A stretch of DNA of 64,000 nt from Aradus depressus (GCA_963662175.1 OY759215.1:17349079-17413078); one strand, 5' to 3'; positions 33,728 through 46,064 are shown, counted from the first letter of the stretch. Translations and numbers: made by a program. Notes: generated by a model from the sequence alone, not told the origin.

Positions 33728-33990
33728 TCAACATTCTTCAACGTATAGTCTACACCCTTCAGGTGGGTCTGCTGTTCGGTTGTGGAATTTATCTGTAATT
33801 TTTGGAATCCTGGCATCCAATGGTCCTGGATGGAATCTGGCATCCAGTGGTCCTGGATGGAATCTGGTATCGAATTGAAGGCTATCCAATATCCTGGATG
33901 GGATCTGCAGCAAGGTTCTATGTATTCCCTGGCTGAGCAGTAGACCACGCAGCCATAGTCGAGCTTGCATATAAACCTGTTGCACAACAA
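33728..33990 (-). pseudogene. Jockey-like LINE RT fragment, degenerate
   Basis: The minus strand at about 33985-33900 reads FICKLDYGCVVYCSAREY. This resembles the KLDYGC.VYGSA block after the RT core of Jockey/CR1-type LINEs. Further along, two tandem copies of a 30-bp unit (GTCCTGGATGGAATCTGGCA) disrupt it. The surrounding 195-codon frame is otherwise AT-rich and not protein-like. Confidence 0.45.
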
Positions 33991-35250
33991 ATTTAAATAT
34001 AATATAAATAAAAATAAAAACTCACATATGTATAGCAATAAATTAGAGTAAGTGATTATGATTAAGATGAAAAAAATAATGAAATAAATAAATACTGTTT
34101 CAGTAAATTTAAATGAATGTTTTATTTCTTGCACAACCAGTAAAAATTGTAACATCTAAACATTTTCATATGTATTTTAAATGACTGATTTTTAACCTAC
34201 ATGTCTTTATGTGCCTGCCTCAAATAAAAAAATTAATAAAATGTATTTTATAAGGAAATATACAGCCTTCTATGATTGTATTCTTATGTTTTGTCTTAGT
34301 GGCATAAACTTACATATATATTTTAGCTAGATATATATTTCATTAAAGTGAATACAATGAAAAAAATAATTATAAATAGCACATGTAATCATTAATTGAT
34401 GTAATTTATAGTGTAAATATAAATGTTTTAGAATGTAAATTTTAAATTAACCTCTTTACGAAACCGGAATTCGTTGTGTCATAATAAAAAAAAGTATATT
34501 AAAAATTTTCAAACTGGTATAAGTGTTTTAAAAGTGCTTTTCTATTCTCTCTCTTTTTTTTTTGTTGTCTTTGTGAGGGACTTTTATCTGTGATAGTTCA
34601 TTTGTTGCACATTTTTTTGAGAAAGAGAATTTTTTTTTGGCTCGTTAAATATTTTAGAATCAATTTTATTTCCACACAACTATTATTGTTACTGATATTG
34701 TACATATAATAATCTTTGTTAATTAGGTATTGTGTATCTTGTGGAGACACTTTAAATCTGTAGGATAAATATTTTAGAAAAAAAGGCCTCCAAGGTGTGG
34801 TGGACGAGGCTGAATGGGGTCTGAGATGAGTGATCTCCACCATCCGCGGTGAAATATCAAGTTTTATAGCATTCTGGTCTATACATATGTATAGTAATAC
34901 CTTCATGTATTTACCTGACTGTTCCAGGAAAAATGATTCAAGTCGAAATACCTCCAAAAATATGAAAAACGAGTTCTTACTTCATTCGTACGTCATCAAC
35001 GTACAGTTAGTTGTCAAGTACATTGTGATTAGCAGATATTTTATATATCATCATTTAGTGTGTTTTTTTTTTAACTAGTGTTTTTCACTTCGAACTTCAG
35101 ATACGATACAGACATTAACAATAAAATTTGGAAATATTTAAAACTTTTAAAAATTTAACACAAATGAACTCAAATTGATAATATTTTTGTAATAAAAATA
35201 ATACAAATAATATAATAACAGAGTACGGAAAATTATATTACTCAAGAAAA
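33991..35250. other. AT-rich DNA, nothing recognised
   Basis: Only low-complexity frames. Confidence 0.3.
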
Positions 35251-35397
35251 AATAAAATGATAATAGTAATTGGTTTTTTGGTTATAAATGTTTTGTGGGC
35301 ACTATTTTCAACACAGTAAAATGACACACAATAAAATGATAATAGTAATTAGTTTTTTGGTTATAAATGTTTTGTGGGCACTATTTTCAACACAGTA
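35251..35397 (+). repeat. tandem duplication of a ~75-bp unit
   Basis: AATAAAATGATAATAGTAAT followed by GTTTTTTGGTTATAAATG..TTTTCAACACAGTA occurs twice in a row (from about 35252 and 35329) with almost no differences. It is a recent duplication. Confidence 0.85.
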
Positions 35398-35587
35398 TCT
35401 GTCAACAACTCAAACTAAATCATTAAACCTCTCAATACACGTGAACAAAAAACAGAAAGCAACAAGGTGGCCATCTTGATATCTCATATGCCTCCTCGAT
35501 CTTTTTATATCGATAAAAACTGTTCCAAGGGTGTGTTCCAGACAAAACTGTATAAAATGGCTGACTGCTACAATATTATATTGATTT

Positions 35588-35770
35588 TTTCGGGCATTTT
35601 TTTTTCCAGAGGTCTTTTTTTGACAATATTTCGGAACACTTCCACGTCCCTTCTTCTGTTTATTATGAACCACTTAGAAGAAGGGACGTTGAAGTGTCCC
35701 GAAATGCTGACAAAAATAAATAAAGAAAACGACACCTCTAGAAAAAAAGTGGCGGAAAAATGAATATCGT
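35588..35770. repeat. hairpin repeat, second member of the 21.2-kb family
   Basis: The left arm (about 35588-35670) is the inverse of 35676-35770. Each arm carries AGAAGAAGGGACGT..GTCCCGAAATG, and CAGGGAAGTTTAAGAAACAC follows on the right. The outer parts are more diverged than in the 21.2-kb copy. Confidence 0.75.
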
Positions 35771-35774
35771 AACA

Positions 35775-38560
35775 TCTCAGGGAAGTTTAAGAAACACATT
35801 GATAATATAATCAATCCAACACACAAATGAGAGATAGAAATGGAAAAAGGGGGTAAGTTCTAAAAACAATACCTCACAATAATAATAATGAACTGTTAGC
35901 CGGCTTGATTTGAGAACAAATTTTTTAAAAAATGTTACTTTTTGTTACCATTTCATTAATATGTGACCATTGTTTTAATAAACTTGAAAAAAACTACCTT
36001 GAAAAGAAGTATGAATATACTTAGTACTTTCAGCTTTCCCTACGGATAAACAATGCTGTAACTGTTAACTTTACTTACAACACTGACTGAGGATGGCAAA
36101 GACACAGTTTTACCCAGTAACACATCTGGGCACATTCACCCAGCACGCGGTCTGTTGGCTGTTGCAAAAACTAAAAGTAAATTTTTATTGCATATTTAGT
36201 CTTCACCAAGATATTGGCTATAGTTATTTCAGACTTTCCATTCTAAACATTAATCTTTTGGCACTTACATCCTTTACCATTTCCATGTCTCAAATATATT
36301 TACGAAAGGACGCCAATATTGAAAACAATTGGAAAGTGGTTGAAACGAGAAGTCAATGTTGAAGGTAAAGTTAAAGTTAACAGCATTGTGTGTCCGTGGA
36401 TAAAGATGAAAGTGCCAGGCATATTCATCCTTCTTTACTAGCACTTACACCCTTTTCAACGTAGTTTTCTTTAAACCCATTACGATTCAAAAATAATGTT
36501 CACAAATTTATGAAATAGAAAGAAAAATTAGGTAATATTTACAATTTTTTCTCGAAACAGTTTATTGTTGTTTTTGGAATTTACATCCTTTTCCATTTTC
36601 ATGTCTCATTTGCCCCATTTGTGTTCAATTTTTGAAAGTTTTGAATATTCCCAACTTTTATTGTTAATTTCTGTGTCGTTGTCGATATTTTAAATATCGC
36701 CAAATAGTATTCGATGTTTTTCGAAGTGAAAAACACTTCTTTAAATTTAGATATAGAAAATATCTGCTAATCACGAGAACTTACAATTTTTACCACAAGC
36801 TTTATATTTATATTTTTGGTAGGTTTGGAGTTATGAACAATCTTTCGTGGGACATTCTGTATGTTAATTTTTTTAATTAACCGTGGTTATAATTTCAAAA
36901 AAATAAGTATGAAAATTTTAGATTAAATATAAAATGAGCATCTATTTTAGGTGTTTCTTCTCTGTTTTTTGTTATCAGTGTAGATCCATCAATATTGTTA
37001 GTGGTTACTTAAAAGAACTATAGTCTTTTTCTATTATACAAAGATTTAAAAAATAGAAAATAATAATTCTATAATAATTGCTCTCGAAGTGACTTCCTAT
37101 TATTAAAAAAGTGTATATCATTAATCCATGTGCTTGTATTATAAGTCTATAGATGTGTTTCAGTGTTGTTGAAATGTTGCTTGTAATAATTAAATGAATG
37201 TGTAAATAAAAAAAAATTAGTTGTTAATAATGTTTCATTTTTTCCCTTCTCATACTGAAAATTGAAATTTCGGAAAAAAAAAAGAAAAAAAAATATGCGC
37301 TGAAAAATTATTTTTCTTTACTGAGACTATAAAAGTTTATGAAATTTTTTTTAAATATTCAACCAATTAAAAAAAAAAAGGTAAAATTTGACCACCAAAT
37401 ATTTAAAAAACTGCTCTGAAATGACCAATATGAATGTTTCTGAGAGCAAATATGTTTTGGTCTTCGATTTCAAAATTTCATTCACAACGTTTCAGGCCAA
37501 TACAAACACTTTTCTTATGTTTCGTGTAATAATCCTTTTCCCAAGCCTAACTGAAGAATCACTGAACTGATTTTCATGTAACTTCATATGTATATACATT
37601 CGGTTTGGTATTTAGATGGCCCTATTAAAAATATTGTAAAATCGGCTAATAATTAAGGATATTCAATATGCAAAGTTTTTCGATAAATTAATTGTTTTTT
37701 TGTTTTTAATAACAAAGAAGCTTCCGTTCAACACCATGACATAATTTTAATTATAAGCTGAACAATAAATAAACATGCGAATAAGCTTTCTGCAAATACT
37801 TGGCAGGTCTGAATTACATGAAACGTCTCGTGTAATTCACACCTTTTACATTTCTATCACAAACTATAAGTCAGTTCGTATAGTTGCAATTTATTTACAA
37901 TTTTTCCCACCACAAGGTACGAAGGTAGAGCGCATTGCATAAAAATTGCTGGTCAAATCGCAAAACAAACAAAATTTGGTCAATTGGATTCCATCTGTTT
38001 AGGAGATACGAAGAACAGCGGACATCATCCTGTCTACATTCAGAAGTTTTCCAGAAATGCTCAATTTGATCCTAGCATCTGGTATAAACACGACAAAAAA
38101 ATATATAGAAATACGTAACTTTCCTTCTTGGGAATTTAAAAAAATACATTTTCGACAAAAACTAGAAGGGTTCGGAAGAAAAACGAATTTCCATTTTTTG
38201 CACCTTTTAGTCAGGACTTTCTTAAACCAATCACTTCCGTACTGATCACTTTTCCACTCCTCCTCATCCAGATTCATTTTGTACTTACGTTTACAGACAT
38301 TCCCCTCGTTTTGAAAAACATTTTAAGAATAGATTTTAAATTTTCTGTATTTTCTTTTGTCAGAGTTAGAACATCATACGAAGACTGGCATTGAAATTAA
38401 GTCCTCATGAAAGAGCAGCTTAGATGCTTTGTGAAAGTCGACGGTGGATCATCCTCATTGTACTTCTCCAGCACGAATTAATCAATTGAAACTCAATATG
38501 ACTTTGTGTCGATAAATTGATTACATCGACAGTTATTGGGGTTTCTGAGTTCCTCCATGA
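35775..38560. other. AT-rich DNA, nothing recognised
   Basis: Frames up to 92 codons are low-complexity and unsupported. Two CATTTCCATGTCTCA-like words (36277 and 36590) suggest a decayed duplication. Confidence 0.3.
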
Positions 38561-39213
38561 TTCCACCTACACTACGGCTGGCTTCGCTGAAAATTAATAG
38601 ATCTTGTCCTGATTGGGTTTTTTTGATAGGTGCAATGACCAAGAAGTCGAACACCTTAATACATCAACCAACCAACCTGATTGAGTTTTGAATTAACGTA
38701 TGAAATTTCGTGTGATCACATTCATTACAACGTCAGTTATTTGATTTTTGTGTTCTTCTTAGATGCTTTTGGATACACATATACTTTCACGTAATTTCCG
38801 GTCGATACATTCATTCTATCGGGTGTTGTGTTCACAGTTAAAAAAACGCTTTTTTAAAAATTTTTTGGATCAGAGGGTTGAAAAAACATGAAATTTCGGT
38901 GAAAACAACATCAAATTTCTGAACGATAACTTAACTTCCCCTACTCTTCGTATACCGAGGATGTAAAAAGCGAAGTAGACAAAAAGAGTCTTTAATACAT
39001 CTTTTGCCATAAAAGTATTTTTTTATATTCAGCGTAAAATATCTGAGAAATTTTAATCTTTAAATCAATTTTTTTTTTTTTCCACATCTATAAGATGTAT
39101 AGGGGAAGTTAAGAAATTCGAGGTTTTTAACGGAATTACATTTTCCGACCACCTGATTCCAAAAATTTAAAAAAAAAAATTGATGTCTGCTTGTGTCTGT
39201 GCACAAGATAACT
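38561..39213 (+). repeat. dispersed repeat family (ACTTCCCCTA..CTTCGTATA)
   Basis: Contains ACATGAAATTTCGG, TTTCTGAACGATAACTTAAC and TTCCCCTACTCTTCGTATAC at 38880-38955, with an inverted relative at 39095-39120. Relatives occur at about 12.3, 47.7, 49.1, 57.6 and 60.5 kb. Confidence 0.5.
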
Positions 39214-39453
39214 TTAACCCTGCTCACTTTTAACCCTGCTCACTTTTAACCCTGCTCACTTTTTAACCCTGCTCACTTTTAACCCTGCTCACTTTTTTAA
39301 CCCTGCTCACTTTTTAACCCTGCTCACTTTTTAACCCTGCTCACTTTTTTAACCCTGCTCACTTTTAACCTTGCTCACTTTTTAACCCTGCTCACTTTTT
39401 TAACCCTGCTCACTTTTAACCCTGCTCACTTTTAACCCTGCTCACTTTTAACC
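39214..39453 (+). repeat. minisatellite, 14 units of AACCCTGCTCAC-T(n)
   Basis: Fourteen head-to-tail units with invariant AACCCTGCTCAC (one has AACCTTGCTCAC). They are separated by T runs of varying length, so the unit is about 15-18 bp. It is embedded in a GAATGTATCGACA-type repeat that resumes at 39460. Confidence 0.95.
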
Positions 39454-39660
39454 CTCCCGATAGAATGAATGTATCGACACAAAATTTAGTATGAAGATAC
39501 ATGATTTTTAACCCAAACGGTCGATTGTTTTTGGAGAGAGATCATAAAATTGATTGATTAATTCATGCTGGTACATTGCCGATGATTCACCGACAACATT
39601 TTTGGAGGAGAGAAAACATACTATTGTATATTTTTTGGGTCAAATGGCATTTACTTTTTC
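39454..39660 (+). repeat. GAATGTATCGACA-type dispersed repeat
   Basis: GATAGAATGAATGTATCGAC and ACCCAAACGGTCGATTG follow the minisatellite directly, matching copies at 13.8 and 26.5 kb. Confidence 0.65.
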
Positions 39661-39802
39661 TATCATCCAATAGATTTCATTGTTTTAACACCTCATGAGA
39701 ATTTTTACAAAAATAAGACGAAATAAATGAGTTCAACATTGGTTTATTGGGCCAAGTACAAAATTAATTTCCTTATTGCGATGTATAGTCAGTTATTATG
39801 AT

Positions 39803-40025
39803 TCATGCCCGGGCTTTAACTACGAGGTCATATCGCCTACTACCAGAGCGCTCTTTCGTCACTCTCGTGGACATGAGCCCAACTCTACTGTGGGAGTCCT
39901 AAATTTTCCTTACCCTAAATTTTTATTCACCAAAGGCAGGGGTCTTTAACGAGTACCTGACATCGTACAGACTCGGGACCATCGCTTAACGTCCCATCCG
40001 AAAGATGGCGTTTACCTCCCAGATG
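39803..40025 (-). mobile_element. SINE-1 copy lacking the tRNA head
   Basis: Reverse orientation, from TCATGCCCGGGCTTTAAC to AACGTCCCATCCGAAAGATG and CCTCCCAGAT. The A and B boxes expected on the right are absent. Confidence 0.9.
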
Positions 40026-40534
40026 TATATTCACAGTCGGAAATTTCAAAATAAATGTGAAAAAAAGAAAAAGCACGAAAATAAAGGCTCTGTCTATTCA
40101 TTGATTGTAGTGTGAGATGACCCGACATGAGGTGAAGAGATCAGAGGTCAGGTCAGAGAGTCAGCGTCAGCACGACAAGATAGCGTAATGAAGCGGTACA
40201 TCATCGTACTGAACGTCCATACATTATGGTACCATGCCATCCTGTTAACTCTATAATTGAAACTAAACTGTTTCTAGTTGAATTATGTATGCAGATTCTA
40301 CTAACTGACACGAGTGTAGCTAGAGTAGGATACCTTGTCCCAGAGAGAAGAACTTCAGAAAAGAGAAAATTCAATTATGAAAATCATAAAGCAATATTAC
40401 TGATAAAATTCACAAATAGTAACTGTAAAAGAATTTAAAAAAATTGTCGGTGAATCATTGGAAATTGTACTTCTCCAGCTTGAATTATTTGTAATAATCT
40501 AAATTAAATGTGAATTTAATAATACCTTATTTAT
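40026..40534. other. unassigned DNA
   Basis: A 70-codon frame at 40226-40438 has no recognised domain. Nothing else is seen. Confidence 0.3.
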
Positions 40535-40568
40535 TATTGATTTTTTATTATGGTAAATATAGGCAATT

Positions 40569-40912
40569 CGAGGGCGCCGGTAGCTCAGTGGTATGCGTGC
40601 TTGACTTCTGAGCTCAAGGTCGTGGGTTCGTAACCCGACCGAGGCCCTTAGTTTATTTTATCTGGGAGGTAAAATAAACGTAAGCACGCCGTCCTTCGGA
40701 TGGGACGTTAAGCGATGGTCCCGAGCCTGTACGATGTCAGGTACTCGTTAAAGACCCCTAACCTAGATGAATAAAAATTTAGGGTAGGCAAAATTTAGGA
40801 CTCCCACAGTAGAGTCGGGCTCATGTCCACCAGAGTGACGAAAGAGCGCTCTGTTAGTAGGCGATATGACCTCGTTGTTAAAGCCCGGGCATTAATCATA
40901 AAAACCTAACCT
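40569..40912 (+). mobile_element. SINE-1, full length with 14-bp target duplication
   Basis: Best-preserved copy: GGGCGCCGGTAGCTCAGTGG head, TGGTATGCG A-box region, B-box region GGTTCGTAACC, hairpin GTTTATTTTA/TAAAATAAAC at 40651-40679, then body and tail AAAACCTAACCT. AAATATAGGCAATT stands on both sides (40555-40568 and 40913-40926). The unoccupied sequence exists in inverse form at 46401-46424. The head marks RNA polymerase III promotion, and mobilisation would depend on a LINE. Confidence 0.96.
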
Positions 40913-41217
40913 AAATATAGGCAATTAGGTATATTTATTTTCAATAATACTTTATTTATATTCTTAGACGTTTCGACTTACAAGTCATTTTCAATTCTAA
41001 AAAACAAAATATAAAATAAAAACATTTAAAAAAAAATATAGATTTTAAATAAATATATCCTAAATATTGTATTATTTTAAAATGGCGTAACAACCGAATT
41101 GTTAACTATAACAAATAAATATATATTGGAGTAGGTTATAACAGGGCTAGAGGTTTTATTTTTAATATTGTTTTTTATGAAAGATGTAAGGTTTTATTTT
41201 AGATAAATGTGAAATCA

Positions 41218-41614
41218 TCATATATATAAAGCTAAAAATGTCTGTGCGTTGTACCGCTATAACTCACGAACGGCTTGATGGATTTTATTAATTTTTTTTT
41301 TTAATTTGTTCGTCATCGTCTATGGAAGGTTATAGGCGTATTAGTACCTCAATAACTGGTCCATCCCAGCATCCACCCACGCAATCTTTGTAACTCAAAA
41401 ACCACTGCAATGATTAATGAGGAATCTTTTTGAATAGATAAGTTTTGGCTCCAAAGCTAGCGTTACTACAGTTGAAGGACTATAAGCCTTATTCCGTATG
41501 AATAATTGAAAATTATAACATCATGAATGTACTGTCGAGGAACTGAATAGCCTTATAGGAGATATTGGGAAAAAAGTCAAAGTTCCCCGGGCAACGCCGG
41601 GTATTACTGCTAGT
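41218..41614 (+). mobile_element. Helitron-like non-autonomous element
   Basis: Starts TCATATATATAAAGCTAAAA followed by TGTCTGTGCG and TATAACTCACGAACGGCT. It ends with a CCCGGGCAACGCCGGG hairpin and CTAGT. These are the terminal features of insect Helitrons as I remember them. No Rep/helicase is encoded in its 397 bp. The base after CTAGT is A rather than the expected T, so the 3' boundary is uncertain. Confidence 0.6.
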
Positions 41615-41971
41615 AATATATAAAATTGACGACATTCCTGTTGTAGAATATAGGAATGGAAAAATAAATTATGATCAATCTGTATTTGGGTGGAGTCCTT
41701 ATCTGTCTTTCTTTGTAATATTGTATGTAAAAAATAGTTGAAACCAGCTGTTACGGTGAATATGTCGGTATAACCTATATTTAAAGTGTCTTTTAAAATT
41801 AAAAGTTTACTTTGTTAAAAAGTGTTTCTGTTATTGAAAATCAGTTTTTCAAAGCAGTTTATCAGTGCTTAACAGGCCTGGGTTTCAATTCGGGTTTACC
41901 AGAGTCGAAGAACAGCGATTGTGTATGTGAGCTTTGACATAGTGTTGTGGTCATGAAACTTAGGTTTTAAC

Positions 41972-43152
41972 ATGGGAGCGGAGCCATCTGATCCATCTGA
42001 CGCCGAAAATCAGATCACTTTGGGAGACAGGCGACCCAAAAAACCAAAAATTTCAACATCCAATGTCCCATCTCAACCTATACCAACATCTAACGCATTT
42101 GCGCCCTTGGCAGGTATTTCTAGTGATAATGAACCAATGAATATATGCACCCTTCAGAACGCACCTGTTGAAAAGATACCCAAGCCACCTCCTATATTTA
42201 TTCATAATGTTAATAACATGAATTCCTTAATATCGCAGATTAAGGAATTAAGTCTTGGCAACTATCTTTACAAAACTATTGAAGATAAGGTTAAAATTAA
42301 TTTTGAAGTTGTAGATGATTACAGAAAAATGATCAATTTTTTGCAAGGAAATCAAGCTGAATATCACACTTTTCAGCTTAAATCAGAAAAGCCTTTTAGA
42401 GTGGTGGTTAGAGGGCTGCATCCCACCTGTGACACCGCGTTGATGATGGCTGAACTGAGTAACCTCGGTTTCGAACCTATACAAATGGTGCCTGTTTTCC
42501 ATCCTGTTACCAAAGTACCTATGCCTCTTTTCTTTTTAGATTTGCGACCGAGCGCTAAAAACGCAGAAATTTATAACCTAACTCGGCTTTATTATGCGGT
42601 AATCAAAATAGAACCCCCCCGACCAAGACGAACGGTCTTACAATGCCTCAGGTGTCAACAATATGGGCATAGTAAAAATTCTGTCATCAAACGGCCAGAT
42701 GTGTCAAATGTGACGGAATGCACGGCTCAGAAAATTGTCCGAGGCCAAGCACCAGTCCTCCTACTTGCGTGAATTGCAAAGGTTCTCATACTGCAAATTA
42801 CAGAGGTTGTCCTGTTCACCTGAAGCTCCAAAAACCATCGCCACGCACCACTTACAATAAAATGCCTGTCAAAACTGACAACCGTCTCACATCGACTGCT
42901 GAGATCGCGGCATCTCCGGTATCACAGACTAAGATGACAAGCCCTCTAATTAGTTATGCTATAGCAACCAAATCAAATGTCCAAAGCAGCCAACATGAAA
43001 ATCATTCTTTTAGCCTAGGTGACCAAATGCCTGCCTGTTCTTCCACCGAAATGCTCACTCTTGTAAATAAAATCGATTCTCTGATAGCTATCATACAGCC
43101 TCTCGTCCAATCGTTAGTGCAACTGCTCCCAATCCTGATAAAATCAAAATAA
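41972..43152 (+). pseudogene. Jockey-type ORF1 (Gag-like, zinc knuckles), frameshifted
   Basis: RNA-binding Gag-like protein of a LINE. The first frame (41972-42772) holds a low-complexity N-terminus, PKPPPIFIHNV at about residue 70, an RNA-binding-like fold including FRVVVRGLHP, and the first zinc knuckle (CLRCQQYGHS from C225). Within AGTAAAAATTCTGTC (about 42672-42685) the frame shifts. The second and third knuckles and the tail (CVNCKGSHTANYRGCPVH..) continue in another frame to the stop at 43150-43152. A single-base indel in the A run explains this. The stop overlaps the ORF2 start as TAATG. Confidence 0.88.
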
Positions 43153-45834
43153 TGGCTTTCCTTCCTCACAAATCTTTTAAAATTTGCACCTGGAACTGTC
43201 AAAGTTTCAGTAATAAATATGATGAGTTGGAATATTTTCTAAACTTCAATAACATAGACATAATGTTACTGACAGAGACTAAATTGAATCCTAACATTCA
43301 TATTCACATAGCAGGTTATAAGGTTTACAGAGCAGATCATCCATCTGGGCACTGTAAAGGAGGTGCTGTCATCTGCATCAAGTCTACAATCCTCCACTAC
43401 GAGCTGCTTCCTATCAGAGAGGAGGAGGTACAGGTAGCCCGATGTCAGCTTGCGCTAAACCACCACACCTATCAAGTAGGTTCGTTTTATTCTGCTCCCT
43501 CCAATTCAGTCGCTCCTGTTGTGTTCTGGGGAGTGGTTCATGAGATGGGTACGCACTTCTTGTTGGGAGGAGACTTCAACTCCAAACATCCACGATGGGG
43601 ATCGCATGTAACTAACCCGAGGGGCAGAGTCCTCCATGATGTTATCAACCAGCTGCGCTTGGATGTCGTATATCCACTAGAACCTACTCACTATCCGCAC
43701 ACTCAAAATCACGCGCCTGACATACTGGACTTCTTCATTGGCCGTAATATATCTAGGCTTTGTACAACACCAAGTGTTCTTCATGACCTTAGCTCTGACC
43801 ATTTTCCAGTCAGGATTGAGTTTGCTCAAAGCCCCCTTCAAGTTCCAATGGCACCTAAACTGATCAAATATCCTTTTGATTGGAAAATATATCAGGCAGT
43901 TCTACAAGATGTAACAGACCTTAAAATACCTCTCAAAACCAAGGAGGATATTGACGTGGCAGTCAGTAAACTAACACAAGATATTCAGTTTGCGGCAAGT
44001 GAAGCAGGAGATCAACAAACTAATTATACAGGCACCAAACGAGTCTTTTACCCAGCTCACATCACCGAACTCCATAACGAGAAGAAAGCAGCAAGGACCT
44101 TGTGGGCACGTACCAGGCATCCCGACCATAAGCGGTCCTACAACAGAGCCACATATGACCTCAGGAAGGCACTCCGAGAGCTAAAGCAGACAGCACTCAC
44201 CAACGATCTGTTAACCTTGGACACAAGGGATGGCTCCCTCTGGAGAAAAACCAAATTTCTTACCAAAGAACGTCATTTAATACCCCCTTTAAAACATCAA
44301 AACAACTGGTTAACAACACCGAAGGAGAAGGTTGACGTCTTTTCAGAGATGCTAGTTAACCAGTTTAGACCAAATCGAACTATCAATCATCACTTTCTAG
44401 AGACAGTGAAAGAACAACTGGAACAACCATTGCTCTTGACACCATTCGACTTTTACTTCTCACCAGGCCAAGTAAAAAATGTTATCGACCGTTCTTCAGC
44501 AAAGAAAACTCCTGGGTATGATCACATAGTGCAACCCTTGCTACAAAATCTGCCTAGGAAGCCATTAGTTCTACTTACCCAGATCTACAATGCCATGCTT
44601 CGAACAACATATTTTCCCCAAAAATGGAAACATGCAAATATCATTATGGTTCCTAAGCCACAAAAAAAACGTAATGACCCTAACAGTTACCGACCTATTA
44701 GCTTATTGACATTGTTCTCTAAGATTTTCGAACGTCTCTTTCTACCAAAATTATTAGAATATTTAAGTCCGCTACTTCCAAATTCACAGTTCGGATTCCG
44801 CTCGAACCACTCTTGTCCACAACAGCTGCACAGAGTCGTCGATGCGATCTTGGACACATACGAAACGAAGCAGGTATGTCTCGGCTTGTTCCTTGACACT
44901 GAAAAAGCTTTCGATAAGGTTTGGCATGAGGGACTGTTATTAAAAATGAAACCGCTGCTGCCTGACACTTATTGGAGACTAATGCAGTCATATCTTAGCA
45001 ACCGTACCTTCTCTGTCATCTACCAAGGAGCCCAATCCCAGTCCAAGTCGATGATATCTGGAGTACCACAGGGAAGTGTGCTTGGACCCTTCTTATATCT
45101 AATATACACCCACGACTTTCCACAGCAGAATGGCTCAATTCGCCGACGATGTTGCTGTAATGAGTAAGGCCACCTCCAGTAGACTCGCTGAAGTACAACT
45201 GCACAACTTCTTGGATGAGGTGAAAGTTTGGAGTGCCAAATGGAGGATACATTTAAATCCTCAAAAGTCAGCGTTGGTACCATTCACTTATCTACGGACA
45301 GAAGTAGTAGGCCCGCTCACCCTCAACGGAGCTCTTGTCCCACAGACTTCTTCAATTCGGTACCTAGGTCTCACCATGGACACCAAGTTGACCTGGAACG
45401 AGCACATCACTTCGCTGCTTCACAGACTAAGACATCGACTTTACCAGCTGAAACCTCTCTTCAAGAACTCTGAGCTCCCCCTCCATCTCAAGAGGCTCAT
45501 TTATATGATGCTCATCAGGCCCATGTGGCTTTACGGCTGCTCTATCTGGGGTTCTGCCTCGGATTCTCAAATCAAACGTATACAGACACTCCAGAATCGG
45601 GCCTTAAGAATAATCACTAGTGCGCCCTGGTTTGTCCGTAACAAAACTATACTCGATGATCTTGAGATCCCTGAGGTGAAAAAATGTCTGCCTATTTGCT
45701 ACACCAGTCTGCTGCGGAGCATGCAAAATCATCAAAATCCTCTGCTACGTGCCATCCCTCTCCACCTGCCTCCGCCAAGACCAGATCGTCGTCTGAAGAG
45801 GAAGCACCATAGCGACCTTAATCAAGAGGACTGA
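43152..45834 (+). pseudogene. Jockey-type ORF2 (endonuclease and reverse transcriptase), frameshifted
   Basis: The first part (43152-45167) is an apurinic-like endonuclease with N15 (TWNCQS), E42 (TETKL), D141 and N143 (GGDFNSKHPRWGS) and D216-H217 (SSDHFPV), then the RT. Visible RT blocks are NSYRPISLL, QFGFRSNHSC, the first catalytic aspartate in FLDTEKAFDKVW (about residue 582) and GVPQGSVLGP. The frame is lost at about 45120-45135, just before the second catalytic motif. QFADDVAV and the C-terminal half continue in another frame (45130-45834), ending DLNQED. The enzyme would nick DNA and copy its RNA at the target site, but this copy makes no complete RT. Confidence 0.92.
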
Positions 45835-45952
45835 CGCTGGTCAGCGGCCTCATTCAAGTGCCAGATGTTTTGTTTTTATTTTATTTTAGCACAATTGAAT
45901 GTACATTGTACAAAAATTATCAATAAATGGAAAAAAAAAAAAAAAAATAGTT

Positions 45953-46004
45953 ATGATAATCAAAAAATTTTAATGTTGTTATTATTAAAAGGAATTTGTT
46001 TGTT
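45953..46004. other. host-element interior right of the LINE
   Basis: Short AT-rich remainder of the host repeat between the LINE target duplication and the right inverted arm. Confidence 0.5.
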
Positions 46005-46064
46005 TTTTAGAATTGAAAATAACTTGTAAGTCGAAACGTCTAAGGATATAAATAAAGTATTATT

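Larger units (their letters stand above)
41740..45947 (+). mobile_element. Jockey-clade LINE, nearly full length, two frameshifts
   Basis: A 4.2-kb non-LTR retrotransposon with a 5' UTR (about 230 bp), ORF1, ORF2, a short 3' UTR with AATAAA near 45923 and a 17-base A tail (45931-45947). A candidate 11-bp target duplication, AAAAAATAGTT, lies at 41729-41739 and 45942-45952, where the right copy overlaps the A tail. The start CCAGCTGTTACGG resembles the start of the LINE at 63.26 kb. Both ORFs carry a frameshift, so this copy cannot move by itself. Confidence 0.88.

Noticed and set aside
33568..34155. 195-codon minus-strand protein
   Set aside because: Most of the frame is AT-rich low-complexity sequence; only the short LINE-like piece is supported.
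39214..39453. CRISPR array
   Set aside because: The spacers are only T runs, the genome is eukaryotic and the unit is 15-18 bp: a minisatellite.
40569..40645. tRNA gene
   Set aside because: A and B boxes are present, but the sequence is the head of a ~340-bp repeated SINE and the folding arms are imperfect.
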